Of a stretch of 38,455 nucleotides of DNA, positions 1 through 7,643 are shown in pieces (position 1 is the first letter of the stretch; the number at the start of each line of letters is the position of its first letter). The notes beneath the pieces were generated by a model that worked only from the letters and a program-made list of their open reading frames with translations, had not been told where the DNA came from and made no database searches. Made by a program: the position numbers and the translations under genes. The stretch is from contig JAGYID010000016.1 in the NCBI GenBank assembly GCA_018606725.1, positions 1-38,455 of the forward strand, given 5' to 3'. The stretch comes from Acidobacteriota bacterium (GTDB taxonomy: Bacteria; Acidobacteriota; Polarisedimenticolia; Gp22-AA2).

Positions 1-207
1 GTGGACAGTAACGTCACTTTCAACTGGAGGCTGATCAAGGCCCCGATGTTCGTCATCGATTACGTCATGGTTCACGAGCTGGCCCATCTTCTTGAAGCGA
101 ATCACACCCCGCTGTTCTGGAATGTTGTCAGGACGCATGTCCCGAGAATGGAGAAGGCGCGTGCCTGGCTGAGTGACAACGGTCAGGTGCTTGAGGAGGA
201 GATATAG
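1..207 (+). CDS. YgjP-like metallopeptidase domain protein, C-terminal part
   Basis: The visible 68 residues carry the zinc-protease motif HELAH at about residues 25-29, preceded by a VIDYVMVHE strand and followed by an N-H-x-x-x-F-W segment. This is the end of the YgjP/DUF45 (SprT/M48-like) domain. The two His and the Glu would bind zinc and activate water; substrates of this family are mostly unknown. The family normally has 200 or more residues, so the GTG at base 1 is almost certainly internal and the gene begins upstream of the window. The stop is 16 bases before an attC-like half site, so this could be a former integron cassette gene (inference). Confidence 0.75.
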   Translation: MDSNVTFNWRLIKAPMFVIDYVMVHELAHLLEANHTPLFWNVVRTHVPRMEKARAWLSDNGQVLEEEI

Positions 208-222
208 GCGCGATGGAATGCG

Positions 223-248
223 GCCTAACAATGCGCTGGAGCGCACTC
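223..248 (+). repeat. attC-like left half (R''/L'' side)
   Basis: GCCTAAC at 223-229 matches the RYYYAAC inverse core site of integron attC sites. It is followed by AATGCGCTGGAGC, a common attC left-arm sequence. It lies just after the metallopeptidase stop, where a cassette attC would be, and is cut off by the IS3-type end at 249. This is pattern recognition only; no integrase gene is in the window. Confidence 0.4.
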
Positions 249-301
249 GGGATCCTCCCTCGATAAAGTAGACACTTCCACCTAACCAGGGGAGGTGTCC
301 G

Positions 302-673
302 ATGGCCCGAGCGGGCCCGAAGAAGACGCAACGGTACGGGGATGAGTTCAAGCGCGCGGCGGTGCAGCTGAGTCAGCGGCCGGGGCTGCAGGTGCAGGCC
401 GTTGCCGAGGCGCTGGATATTCACCCATTCATGCTGTCACGATGGCGGAAGGAGTTTCGGGAGGGGCGCCTCCGGTCACAGGCCCGCAGGCCGGAGCGAC
501 GGGCTCCCAAAGCGCCGCTGGTGCGGGAGATTCGAAGGCTGCAGGAGCTGGAACGGGCGCATCTACTGCTGCAGGAGGAACATGCCCTCCTAAAAAAAGC
601 CATCCGGTTCTGTTCCGTAAGAAGGCCGAGGCGTTCGCGTACATCGACACGCAGCGGGGGGCGATCACAGTGA
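302..673 (+). CDS. IS3-family transposase OrfA
   Basis: This 123-residue product has the OrfA arrangement: a basic N-terminus, a helix-turn-helix around residues 15-55 (AVQLSQRPG, AEALDIHPFMLSRWRKEF), then a leucine-rich coiled coil (LQELERAHLLLQEEHALLKK). It binds the element's inverted repeats and multimerises. The frame runs into a poly-A slippage site at 592-598, after which the final residues (RFCSVRRPRRS...) look like out-of-frame sequence. The working product in this family is a -1 frameshifted OrfAB fusion. The ATG at 302 follows GGGGAGGTGTCCG, a plausible ribosome site. Confidence 0.8.
   Translation: MARAGPKKTQRYGDEFKRAAVQLSQRPGLQVQAVAEALDIHPFMLSRWRKEFREGRLRSQARRPERRAPKAPLVREIRRLQELERAHLLLQEEHALLKKAIRFCSVRRPRRSRTSTRSGGRSQ
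592..598 (+). promoter_or_regulatory. A7 programmed -1 frameshift site
   Basis: Seven A residues follow CTCCT at the end of the orfA coiled coil. Shifting -1 here joins LLKK to the orfB frame. Poly-A slippery sequences at this point are the usual IS3-family way of making OrfAB, so this is not read as a damaging frameshift. Confidence 0.65.
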
Positions 674-1212
674 CGCGCCTCTGTGCGTTGTATCGCGTGA
701 CGCGGGCCGGCTACTATGCGTGGCGTCAGCGGCCCGCAAGTCAGCGCCAGGAACAGGACCGGGTCCTCCTCGAGGCGATGGGGTCGATGTTCGAGCGGAG
801 TGGCGGCACGTATGGGAGCCCGCGGCTCCAGCGAGCACTGGCTACACGAGGTCACCGGATCAGTCGCCGACGGGTCGAACGGCTCATGCGTGTCGAGGGC
901 TGGCGCGCGCGCGTCGTGCACGTGTATCGCCGCAAGGCCGGAACGCACCGGTAGTTCGGTCGGCATCCGAATCGCGTGCGGCGAACCCATGCGACCCGGC
1001 CCAACCAGATCTGGGTCGCCCCGGATGAGAACGCCCACATGGAGTCGTTCTTTCACTCGCTCAAGGCCGATGTCATTCATGGACGGCGCTTTCAGACCGT
1101 CGCTGAACTCCGCGATCAACTGCATCGCTATGTGCGCTACTACAACCACCAACGCCTGCACTCAGCGCTGTCCTATCGATCGCCAGTTGACTACGAACAT
1201 GGAGCCGCGTAG
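592..1212 (+). pseudogene. IS3-family transposase OrfB, inactivated
   Basis: After a -1 shift at the A7 run, the frame reads KKSHPVLFRKKAEAFAYI, then the HTH_21-like region (TRLCALYRVTRAGYYAW). Two lesions break it. A TAG at 952-954 interrupts the frame after KAGTHR. At about 1015-1028 NQIWVA, which normally precedes the first catalytic Asp, is joined directly to DENAHMESFFHSLK, which normally surrounds the catalytic Glu. About 100-120 codons holding the first two catalytic Asp residues are gone. The C-terminus (YYNHQRLHSALSYRSP) is intact. The protein cannot be catalytic. Confidence 0.85.
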
Positions 1213-1247
1213 AAATTCAGGTGTCTACAATATCGAGGGAAGATCCC

Positions 1248-1315
1248 TCGCGCGTCACGTCCCATGCAAGAAATGTGCACCGGCCGTCGGCGGCCGCTTA
1301 GCGCGAGCGTCAGGC
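1248..1315 (+). repeat. attC-like right half (L'/R' side)
   Basis: GCCGCTTAGCGCGAGC followed by GTCAGGC at 1309-1315 resembles the right arm of an attC site; GTCAGGC is one base off the GTTRRRY core. Its reverse complement (GCCTGAC, then GCGCT) pairs with the left half at 223-240 with small spacer differences, as expected of a folded attC. The remainder of this 145-base gap up to the next gene shows nothing else. Confidence 0.35.
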
Positions 1316-1391
1316 CGCAGTCCCCGAACCGGAAGCCAGCAGGGGTTCCACTCCGTCTTGACCGGAAGCCACGAACAACTGGGAGACGTCG

Positions 1392-2840
1392 ATGTTCTCC
1401 ATCTCAGGATTAAAGCCTTGCTCTTCAGCGTGTAGGCGTTCCGCCCTCGTGATTGTCCTGGTTCTCATCTGCCCCCGCCTCGGACTCGGGGCCGGGGCAG
1501 AGGTTCCGGTCCAGAAGATTGATGCCATTGTCGCATCCGAGATGAAAAGACAACAGGTGCCGGGCGTGGCGCTCGCAGTCGTTCACAAAGGCGAGGCTGT
1601 GGTCGCCAGAGGGTACGGCATGGCCAACGTCGAGCACCAGGTCCCGGTGACGACGGAGACCGTGTTTCAATCCGGGTCCGTCGGCAAGCAGTTCACTGCC
1701 GCGGCGGTCATGCTCCTGGTCGAAGATGGCAAGCTTTCCCTCGACGATCCGATCACCAGGTTTCTTCCCGATGCGCCGTGGCGGTGGCATTCGATCACCA
1801 TCCGCCACCTGCTGACGCACACATCCGGCATTCCCGACTACGAGGGGACCACGTTCGACCTGAGAAAGGACTACACCGAGGATGAGTGGGCGAAGATGGC
1901 GTTCGGCCTGAGCCTGGAGTTCCAGCCGGGAGCTCGCTGGAATTACAGCAACACCGGCTATGCCCTTCTCGGCTTCATCATCCACAAGGCGTCCGGCCAG
2001 TTCTACGGTGACCTGTTGCGGGACCGCGTGTTCCGCCCCATCGGCATGCAGTCGGCCCGCGTCATCAGTGAGGCGGACATCGTGCCCCATCGGGCCGCAG
2101 GATACCGGCTTGTGAAAGGCGAGCTGAAGAATCAGGAATGGGTCTCGCCCAGCCTCAACACCACCGCCGACGGCTCGCTCTATCTCTCGATGCGTGACCT
2201 GCTGGCTTGGGACAAGGCCATCCGGGCGAAAGCCGTGCTGAAGCCGGAAAGCTGGGCCAAGGTGTATACCCCCGTGAGGCTCGAAAGCGGCGAGACCTAC
2301 CCTTATGGATTCGGCTGGGACGTCGATGAGGATCGCGGACAGCTCCGGCATCACCATGGGGGGTCCTGGCAGGGGTTCGAGATGTACATCTCGCGGTATA
2401 TCGCGGACGACCTCACCGTGATCGTGCAGACGAACCTCGCGGATGCCGACACCGAGGCGTTCGTGGACGGGATCGCGGCTCTCTTCAATCCCCGACTGGC
2501 TCCGTCGGATGAGCCGATCCCGGACAAGGACCCGGCCGTCACCGTGCGGCTTCGCGGATTGCTCGCCAAAGCCCGCGACGGGAGGTTGTCGACCGAGGAA
2601 TTCGCGTACGTGCGCGCTGGCTTCTTTCCCGATGTGGCTGTCGCGTATCAGAAGCTTCTCGAGCCCCTCGGGGACCCGGAACGTCTGCTTCCGATTGAAC
2701 GTCGTAAGCGAGGCGACGATCGCGTCTTCCGATACCGGGTGGTGTACAAGACGAAGACCATCGAGGTCGGGCTTGGTCTCGCGCCCGACGACAAGGTTTC
2801 TCTCTTTGGGTTGCGGGAGATCAAGGGCCGAGCGGACTGA
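1392..2840 (+). CDS. Secreted serine hydrolase, class C beta-lactamase fold
   Basis: This 482-residue protein has a Sec-type signal segment (about residues 16-35, VIVLVLICPRL). The serine-hydrolase triad motifs are S96-V-G-K99 (SxxK), Y185-S-N187 (YxN) and H321-H-G-G324 in place of KTG. Family members include esterases, DD-peptidases, aminopeptidases and class C beta-lactamases, and HHGG-type proteins are more often peptidase/esterase-like than true lactamases. About 110 residues follow the catalytic domain with no motif I recognise. It lies 35 bases upstream of the acylase gene and is probably co-transcribed with it. GGGAG about 7 bases upstream supports the start at 1392. Substrate unknown; acting in the periplasm on peptide or ester bonds is an inference. 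Confidence 0.85.
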   Translation: MFSISGLKPCSSACRRSALVIVLVLICPRLGLGAGAEVPVQKIDAIVASEMKRQQVPGVALAVVHKGEAVVARGYGMANVEHQVPVTTETVFQSGSVGKQFTAAAVMLLVEDGKLSLDDPITRFLPDAPWRWHSITIRHLLTHTSGIPDYEGTTFDLRKDYTEDEWAKMAFGLSLEFQPGARWNYSNTGYALLGFIIHKASGQFYGDLLRDRVFRPIGMQSARVISEADIVPHRAAGYRLVKGELKNQEWVSPSLNTTADGSLYLSMRDLLAWDKAIRAKAVLKPESWAKVYTPVRLESGETYPYGFGWDVDEDRGQLRHHHGGSWQGFEMYISRYIADDLTVIVQTNLADADTEAFVDGIAALFNPRLAPSDEPIPDKDPAVTVRLRGLLAKARDGRLSTEEFAYVRAGFFPDVAVAYQKLLEPLGDPERLLPIERRKRGDDRVFRYRVVYKTKTIEVGLGLAPDDKVSLFGLREIKGRAD

Positions 2841-2875
2841 CCGCCGGCAGGTGGCCTGAGTCGTTCAGAGCCTTC

Positions 2876-5071
2876 ATGAAGAAGCTCATCTTCCTTGCCC
2901 TGGTTCTCCTCGCGGGCTGCGCGGCCCATCCGCCCGCCGACGGGGACGTCGCCCGGTGGGAACGCCGCGCCCGGAACGTCACCATCACCCGTGACGACTG
3001 GGGCATCGCGCACGTTTCGGCCGGGACCGACGCCGACGCTGTGTTCGGGATGGTCTATGTCCAGGCCGAGGACGACTTCAATCGGGTCGAGACCAACTAC
3101 CTGAACGCAATGGGCCGCCTCGCGGAGGCCGAGGGCGAAGCCGCGATCTTCCGCGACCTGCGCATGCGGCTGTTCATCGATGCCGCCGACATGAAGGCCA
3201 GGTACGATGCCAGCACCGACTGGCTGAAGGCCCTGATGATCGGCTTCGCCGACGGGCTGAACTTCTATCTGCGCTCCCATCCGTCGGTCACGCCCCGGGT
3301 CATCATGCGGTTCGAGCCGTGGATGGCGCTGACGTTCACCGAGGGCAGCATCGGGGGAGACATCGAGCGGATCTCCGTGAGCCAGCTCGGGGCCTTCTAT
3401 GGCAAGCGGCCCGCTGTCGCCGGCGACGATGCCGCTGACGCTGACGCTGACGCTGCCGGGCTCCGCGAGCCCGGCGGCTCCAACGGGCTCGCCATCGCCC
3501 CGGGCAACACCGCGTCGGGGCACGCCCTGCTGCTGATCAACCCGCACACCTCGTTCTTCTTTCGATCCGAGTTGCAGGTGACGAGCGCAGAGGGGTTGAA
3601 CGCATACGGCGCCGTGACCTGGGGGCAGTTCTTCGTCTACCAGGGGTGGAACGACACGGCGGGGTGGATGCACACCTCGAGCAACGCCGACAACATCGAC
3701 GAGTACCTGGAGACCGTGACCCGGAAGGGTGACGGCTACACGTATCGCTACGGCGCCGAAGAGCGCCCGGTGATCGCCACCCGGGTCACGGTGCCGTTCA
3801 AGACCGGCGCCGGCATGGCCGACAAGACCTTCACCGTGTACCGCACCCATCACGGCCCCGTCGTCCGGGAGGTCGGCGGCCGATGGGTCAGTGTCCGCCT
3901 GATGCAGGATCCCGTGAAGGCTTTGATGCAGTCGTTCTTGCGGACCAAGGCGAAGAACTACCGGGAGTTCGCCAGGACCATGGAGCTGCACACCAATTCG
4001 TCCAACAACACCGTGTTCACCGACGCCGAAGGGAACATCGCTTACTTCCACGCCAACTTCATCCCGAGGCGCGACCCGCGCTTCGATTGGGATCGTCCGG
4101 TCGATGGGTCCAATCCCGCCACCGAATGGGGCGATGTCCTGTCCGTCGCCGACAGCCCCAACGTCCTGAACCCGCCGAACGGCTGGATTCAGAACACCAA
4201 CAACTGGCCCTGGTCCGCGGCGGGCCCGAACAGCGCGAAACGTTCCGACTACCCCCGCTACGTCGACACCGGAACGGAGACGCCCCGCGGCCTGCACGCG
4301 ATGGCCGTCCTCCAGGGAAAGGATGGCAGGAAGGACTTCACGCTCGAGTCGCTCATCGCGGCGGCCTTCGACAGCCGCCTGCCGGCCTTCGACATCCTGA
4401 TCCCGGGCCTGCTGCAGGCCTACGACCGCGCCAAGCCCGTCAACCCGCTGAAGGCCAGGCTGGCGGAGCAGATCGAGGCGCTCCGGACCTGGGACCGCCG
4501 TTGGTCCCCTGGCTCGGTGGCAACCTCGCTGGCCGTGTTCTGGGGCGACGCGCTCTGGCGTCGGACAAACACTCCCGAAGATCCCGAGGATCTCTCCATC
4601 TACCAGGGCCTGGCGACCAGGACCCCCGACGCCGTCCGGCTCGAGGCCCTCGCTGCCGCGTCCGACAAGCTCACGGCGGATTTCGGCACCTGGAAGACGC
4701 CCTGGGGCGAGATCAACTGCTTGCAGCGGCTGACGGGCGACATCGTCCATCCCTTCGACGATGCCAGGCCCAGCATTCCCGTCGGGTTCACCTCGGGGCG
4801 GTGGGGGTCGCTCGCGGCGTTCGAGGCGCAGTCGTACAAGGGGAGCAGGAAGCTCTACGGCACCAGCGGCAACAGCTTCGTCGCCGCGGTCGAGTTCGGT
4901 GACAGCGTCCGGGCCAGGGCTGTCACGGTCGGTGGCGCCAGCGGCCATCCCTCATCGCCCCACTTCAACGATCAATCCGCCCGCTACAGCACCGGCGATC
5001 TCCGCGACGTCTACTTCACCCCCGCCCAGCTCGCGGGCCACATCGAGCGGGTCTATCACCCAGGGGACTGA
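2876..5071 (+). CDS. Penicillin amidase (acylase) family lipoprotein
   Basis: This 731-residue Ntn-hydrolase precursor has a lipoprotein signal with lipobox L-A-G-C15, which predicts membrane anchoring. The alpha subunit has the conserved R39-D-D-W-G-I-A-H-V element. The autoproteolytic nucleophile is S202 in GGSNGLAIAP; cleavage before it would free the beta-subunit N-terminal Ser. Family members hydrolyse amide bonds in beta-lactams, acyl-homoserine lactones or related acyl-amides; the substrate here cannot be told. An Ala/Asp-rich spacer encoded by a hexamer repeat sits just before S202. The last 99 codons are duplicated at 6538-6836. Length is normal for the family. With the upstream beta-lactamase-fold gene it may form a two-gene amide/ester-hydrolysis unit (inference). 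Confidence 0.88.
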   Translation: MKKLIFLALVLLAGCAAHPPADGDVARWERRARNVTITRDDWGIAHVSAGTDADAVFGMVYVQAEDDFNRVETNYLNAMGRLAEAEGEAAIFRDLRMRLFIDAADMKARYDASTDWLKALMIGFADGLNFYLRSHPSVTPRVIMRFEPWMALTFTEGSIGGDIERISVSQLGAFYGKRPAVAGDDAADADADAAGLREPGGSNGLAIAPGNTASGHALLLINPHTSFFFRSELQVTSAEGLNAYGAVTWGQFFVYQGWNDTAGWMHTSSNADNIDEYLETVTRKGDGYTYRYGAEERPVIATRVTVPFKTGAGMADKTFTVYRTHHGPVVREVGGRWVSVRLMQDPVKALMQSFLRTKAKNYREFARTMELHTNSSNNTVFTDAEGNIAYFHANFIPRRDPRFDWDRPVDGSNPATEWGDVLSVADSPNVLNPPNGWIQNTNNWPWSAAGPNSAKRSDYPRYVDTGTETPRGLHAMAVLQGKDGRKDFTLESLIAAAFDSRLPAFDILIPGLLQAYDRAKPVNPLKARLAEQIEALRTWDRRWSPGSVATSLAVFWGDALWRRTNTPEDPEDLSIYQGLATRTPDAVRLEALAAASDKLTADFGTWKTPWGEINCLQRLTGDIVHPFDDARPSIPVGFTSGRWGSLAAFEAQSYKGSRKLYGTSGNSFVAAVEFGDSVRARAVTVGGASGHPSSPHFNDQSARYSTGDLRDVYFTPAQLAGHIERVYHPGD
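3434..3455 (+). repeat. GCTGAC hexamer tandem repeat in acylase spacer
   Basis: Three full copies of GCTGAC plus GCTG lie in frame and encode alternating Asp-Ala residues at about 187-193, directly before the nucleophile Ser202. Changes in copy number would keep the frame and only lengthen the spacer peptide. Confidence 0.8.
4773..5071 (+). repeat. Direct repeat copy 1 (acylase 3' end)
   Basis: These 299 bases are repeated without gaps at 6538-6836 (offset 1765). I count about 13 differences, roughly 96% identity. Several differences are at third codon positions, which fits a duplication that is not very recent or one taken from a close paralogue. Confidence 0.95.
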
Positions 5072-5099
5072 GGACACCGGGGCCCTCAGCCGATCGCGG

Positions 5100-6446
5100 T
5101 CAACCTGCCCCGCCCGGCGCCGCCATCAGCCACTCGCAGGCGGACAGTGCCTCGACGCCGGGCGCGCGCAGCCGCAGAAGCGCATCGCGGTCGAGCACCA
5201 GGAGCCGCCGCGTCGCGCGCGGATGTTCCTTGGCCGCCGCCTTCAGGGCGCGCAGCTCGCGTGCCAGGGTCTCCGGGGCCGACGGGTCGGCGCAGACCTG
5301 GATCAGCTCCTCCCCGGCGGCCCGATAACGGGCGAGGAAGTCCACCTCCAGCCCATCGTCCGTCTTCACATAGGCGACCTCGGCGCCGCGGCGCTCCAGC
5401 TCGTTCAGGACGACCGTCTCCAGCGCGTGCCCCAGGTTGGCCCGGCCGCTGGCGTCGAATGCCTTGATGAGCCCCGGATCGGCGGGATAGAGCTTGCGTG
5501 GGTTCGAGTTGCGCTGGCGCTCCGACTCGGTGGCAAGGGGCACGGCGCTCAGGAGGAAGGCGTCGAGCAGGTAGCCGAGCATCGCGTGCACCGAGTCCTT
5601 GGCCACCCCGTGCCCTTGGGCTTTCAGGTCCTGGTGCAGCCGGTGCACGCTGAAGCTGCCGGCGGGACTCCGCAGGCACTGCCGCACGAGCCAGCGCAGC
5701 GCGGCCACCTGTGACACCTCGTAGCGCTCGAGCACATCGCGGAAAAGCACGGTATCCACATATCCCTGCAAAAGCTCGATCCGCAGCGCCGCCGCCAGCC
5801 CCTGCGCTTCGGGGAACCCGCCCTCCACGAGGTACTCGCCGAAGCGCCTCTCGACCAGCGATCGGTCGGCTGGCCTCCATCGCCCAGGCTTCTCCGCCGG
5901 CTCCTCGCCGCGGTGGCGAAGGAACTCGCGGAAACTGAATGGCCGGATGACGGTCGCCATCCCTCGGCCGCGCAGCGAGGTGTGAACCTCGCGCGACAGC
6001 ATCCGCGCCGAAGACCCGGAGACAGCGATCTCGACCTTTTCGGAGTCCAGTATTCGGCGCACGAAGCGTTCCCAGCCGGGCACAACCTGGATTTCGTCGA
6101 GGAACCAGTGCACCGTCTCCCGCCCGCGCCACGCCGGGTGCCGCCGGTAGTACTCCTCGAGCAGGAACCCCAGCTGATCCAGCTCGAGACCGGCCAGCCG
6201 GTCGTCGTCGAAACTGAGGTAGATCGCCCGCTCGGGGGGAACCCGCCCGCGGCGCTCGTCCAGTAACTGGCGCAGGTAGGTGGTCTTTCCGGCGCGGCGC
6301 ATCCCGATGATCGTGTGCACCTTGCCCGGCACGGCGGGGAGCCGGACATCGCGCCGGGTGAGGGCGAACGGCGGCACCGGCGCCAGCGCGGCGCTGAGCT
6401 TCTCGGCCAGGACCGGGTGCAGGGTCACGTCGCAAGGATGACGCAC
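5100..6446 (-). CDS. AAA family ATPase with DUF4143 domain
   Basis: This 448-residue protein has an AAA_14 domain: Walker A GMRRAGKTT at 48-56, Walker B WFLDEIQ at 114-120, and a sensor-like SGSSA at 143-147. The C-terminal DUF4143 region carries E367-V-D-F, part of a PD-(D/E)xK-like nuclease fold. This is a very common bacterial family of unsettled function, often mobile and sometimes linked to addiction or restriction loci. The gene is convergent to the acylase gene (28 bases between stops) and lies between the two copies of the acylase tail. Little room for a promoter remains upstream (6447-6537). The start at 6446 gives the usual N-terminus with the domain beginning near residue 40. Confidence 0.85.
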   Translation of the reverse strand: MRHPCDVTLHPVLAEKLSAALAPVPPFALTRRDVRLPAVPGKVHTIIGMRRAGKTTYLRQLLDERRGRVPPERAIYLSFDDDRLAGLELDQLGFLLEEYYRRHPAWRGRETVHWFLDEIQVVPGWERFVRRILDSEKVEIAVSGSSARMLSREVHTSLRGRGMATVIRPFSFREFLRHRGEEPAEKPGRWRPADRSLVERRFGEYLVEGGFPEAQGLAAALRIELLQGYVDTVLFRDVLERYEVSQVAALRWLVRQCLRSPAGSFSVHRLHQDLKAQGHGVAKDSVHAMLGYLLDAFLLSAVPLATESERQRNSNPRKLYPADPGLIKAFDASGRANLGHALETVVLNELERRGAEVAYVKTDDGLEVDFLARYRAAGEELIQVCADPSAPETLARELRALKAAAKEHPRATRRLLVLDRDALLRLRAPGVEALSACEWLMAAPGGAG

Positions 6447-6537
6447 AGGTGTCCTTCTGTCAAGGACACATTGAGAGAAATGCGGTCATGCGCCAGGGCC
6501 ACCTGATCCGGCTTGGTTCAAGGACGATGGCCGGTCG

Positions 6538-6836
6538 GCATTCCCTTCGGGTTCACCTCGGGGCGGTGGGGATCGCTCGCGGCGTTCGAGGCGCAGTCAT
6601 ACAAAGGGAGCAGGAAGCTTTACGGCACCAGCGGCAACAGCTTCGTCGCCGCGGTCGAGTTCGGTGACAGCGTCCGGGCCAAGGCTGTCACGGTCGGTGG
6701 CGCCAGCGGCCATCCCTCGTCGCCCCACTTCAACGATCAATCCGCCCGCTACAGCACCGGCGATCTCCGCGATGTCTACTTCACCCGCGCCCAGCTCGCG
6801 GGCCACATCGAGCGGACGTATCACCCGGGGGACTGA
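6538..6836 (+). pseudogene. Acylase C-terminal remnant (direct repeat copy 2)
   Basis: An open frame (from an ATG at 6513) encodes the last 99 residues of the penicillin-amidase homologue, ending in the same YHPGD. The catalytic Ser, the alpha subunit and most of the beta subunit are missing, so it cannot be an active acylase. Homology to 4773-5071 begins abruptly at 6538 and ends at the stop codon. Just downstream, 6844-6872 matches a piece of the ATPase gene. The pair looks like the remains of a second acylase-ATPase locus. Confidence 0.85.
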
Positions 6837-6843
6837 GCCGATC

Positions 6844-6872
6844 GGGTTGGCGCAGACCTGAATCAGCTCCTC
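6844..6872 (-). repeat. Scrap of ATPase gene after the acylase remnant
   Basis: These 29 bases match 5284-5312, inside the DUF4143 part of the reverse-strand ATPase gene, at 27 of 29 positions and in the same orientation. Relative to the first acylase-ATPase junction, about 195 bases between the acylase stop and this point are missing. Confidence 0.7.
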
Positions 6873-6907
6873 GTCCAGGGGTTGTCTTGTAAGTCTGGGT
6901 AAATCCC

Positions 6908-6936
6908 TTGACAGAGGATTATCCTAGAAATAGAGA
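6908..6936 (+). promoter_or_regulatory. Candidate promoter and operator of DUF2442 gene
   Basis: A perfect -35 TTGACA (6908-6913) is followed after 17 bases by a weak -10 TAGAGA (6931-6936). Between them is an inverted repeat AGGAT-T-ATCCT (6915-6925), a possible site for autoregulation. Transcription would start about at the ATG at 6945, giving a leaderless message. Confidence 0.4.
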
Positions 6937-6944
6937 GTGTCTGT

Positions 6945-7361
6945 ATGAAAGAGCGGCTCGGACGCTTGGAGGCGCAGTTCATCGCCTACGCGCAAATGCG
7001 GAAGATGAGTACTTTGGCCGTTGAAGTTGTGGCTCGTGCCCGACAGGTTCGTGTGACGCGCGACGAACTTGTCGTCGATCTTCAAGACGGCCGCATGGTG
7101 GCCGTACCATTGGCGTGGTTTCCGAAGCTTCTGCACGCGACTGACCGTCAGCGTCGGAAGTGGGAGCTGCTCGGTGATGGGGAGGGCATCCGGTGGCCAG
7201 ATCTTGATGAAGACCTCAGCGTCGCAGGCCTCCTGCGTGGTACGCCGGCACCTCCAACGACCTTCCCGAAGGGTCGGCAGCGGTCTACCCACCCCATGCA
7301 GGCGGCGGGCCGCAGGCGGCGCGCCAAGTCGCCACGGAAGGCGTCGGCCCGCCGCACCTGA
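6945..7361 (+). CDS. DUF2442 domain protein
   Basis: Residues 30-100 match the DUF2442 pattern (VRVTRDELVVDLQDGR, VPLAWFPKLLHAT, GEGIRWPDLDEDLSVAGLLRG). DUF2442 proteins are small and usually sit beside DUF4160 or other small genes in toxin-antitoxin-like pairs, where they are presumed antitoxins; no DUF4160 partner is present here. About 40 basic, Arg/Lys-rich residues follow the domain, which is longer than usual. The first 17-20 residues may be non-native, since in-frame ATGs at 6996 and 7005 also give family-like starts. It opens a run of addiction-type genes. Confidence 0.7.
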   Translation: MKERLGRLEAQFIAYAQMRKMSTLAVEVVARARQVRVTRDELVVDLQDGRMVAVPLAWFPKLLHATDRQRRKWELLGDGEGIRWPDLDEDLSVAGLLRGTPAPPTTFPKGRQRSTHPMQAAGRRRRAKSPRKASARRT

Positions 7362-7415
7362 TCCAGGGTCACACCGGGAATGGGCTACACTGCAGGCACT
7401 TGAGCAGGAGCCTCC

Positions 7416-7643
7416 GTGAGCGCGAGAGTCCCGGTGGTCCACAGCGACCCGGAAATCCTGGGGGGCACCCCTGTCTTCGTAGGGACCCGCGTTCCCTTCC
7501 AGGCGCTTCTCGACTACCTCGAGGCCGGCGACCCGCTCGACGAGTTCCTCGCCGACTTCCCCTCCGTGACCCGGGAGCAAGCGGTGACGGCTCTCGAGCA
7601 GGCGAAGGAGGCGCTGCTCGCGAATGCGTGTCCTCCTCGATGA
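7416..7643 (+). CDS. DUF433 antitoxin-like protein
   Basis: This 75-residue protein contains the DUF433 winged-helix pattern: a D-P-E-I-L-G-G-T-P-V-F-x-G-T-R segment followed by VPFQALLDYLEAGDPLDEFLADFP and EQAVTALEQAKE. Family members bind DNA and pair with DUF5615 PIN-like RNases as antitoxins. The GTG start is followed by an intact domain of normal length. Its stop overlaps a toxin-like start at 7624, but that toxin gene is cut short, so the antitoxin is probably an orphan. Confidence 0.85.
   Translation: MSARVPVVHSDPEILGGTPVFVGTRVPFQALLDYLEAGDPLDEFLADFPSVTREQAVTALEQAKEALLANACPPR

Larger units (their letters stand above)
249..1247 (+). mobile_element. IS3-family (IS150-like) element, internally deleted
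   Basis: Imperfect terminal inverted repeats lie at 249-275 and 1221-1247 (24 of 27 positions match by eye, core GTAGACAC). Inside are an orfA-type HTH gene, an A7 slippage run at 592-598, and an orfB DDE integrase gene. The element is about 1 kb, shorter than usual for the family, because the middle of the catalytic domain is missing; orfB also has an in-frame TAG. It therefore cannot make its own transposase but might be moved by a complete relative. Exact ends and target duplication are uncertain: the outer CCCTCGATA parts of the repeats may belong to the element or to the target. Confidence 0.8.

Noticed and set aside
592-598. A7 run as a damaging frameshift in the transposase
   Set aside because: It is at the usual IS3 programmed slippage position. 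The real lesions are the TAG at 952 and the catalytic deletion.
1-1391. Complete chromosomal integron
   Set aside because: Only one split, imperfect attC-like site is seen, and there is no integrase or second cassette in the window.
2648-4948. Long reverse-strand open frame of 766 codons opposite the acylase gene
   Set aside because: It is antisense to a well-conserved acylase, and its translation is Gly/Arg/Val/Asp-rich with no motif. It is a by-product of GC-rich codon use.
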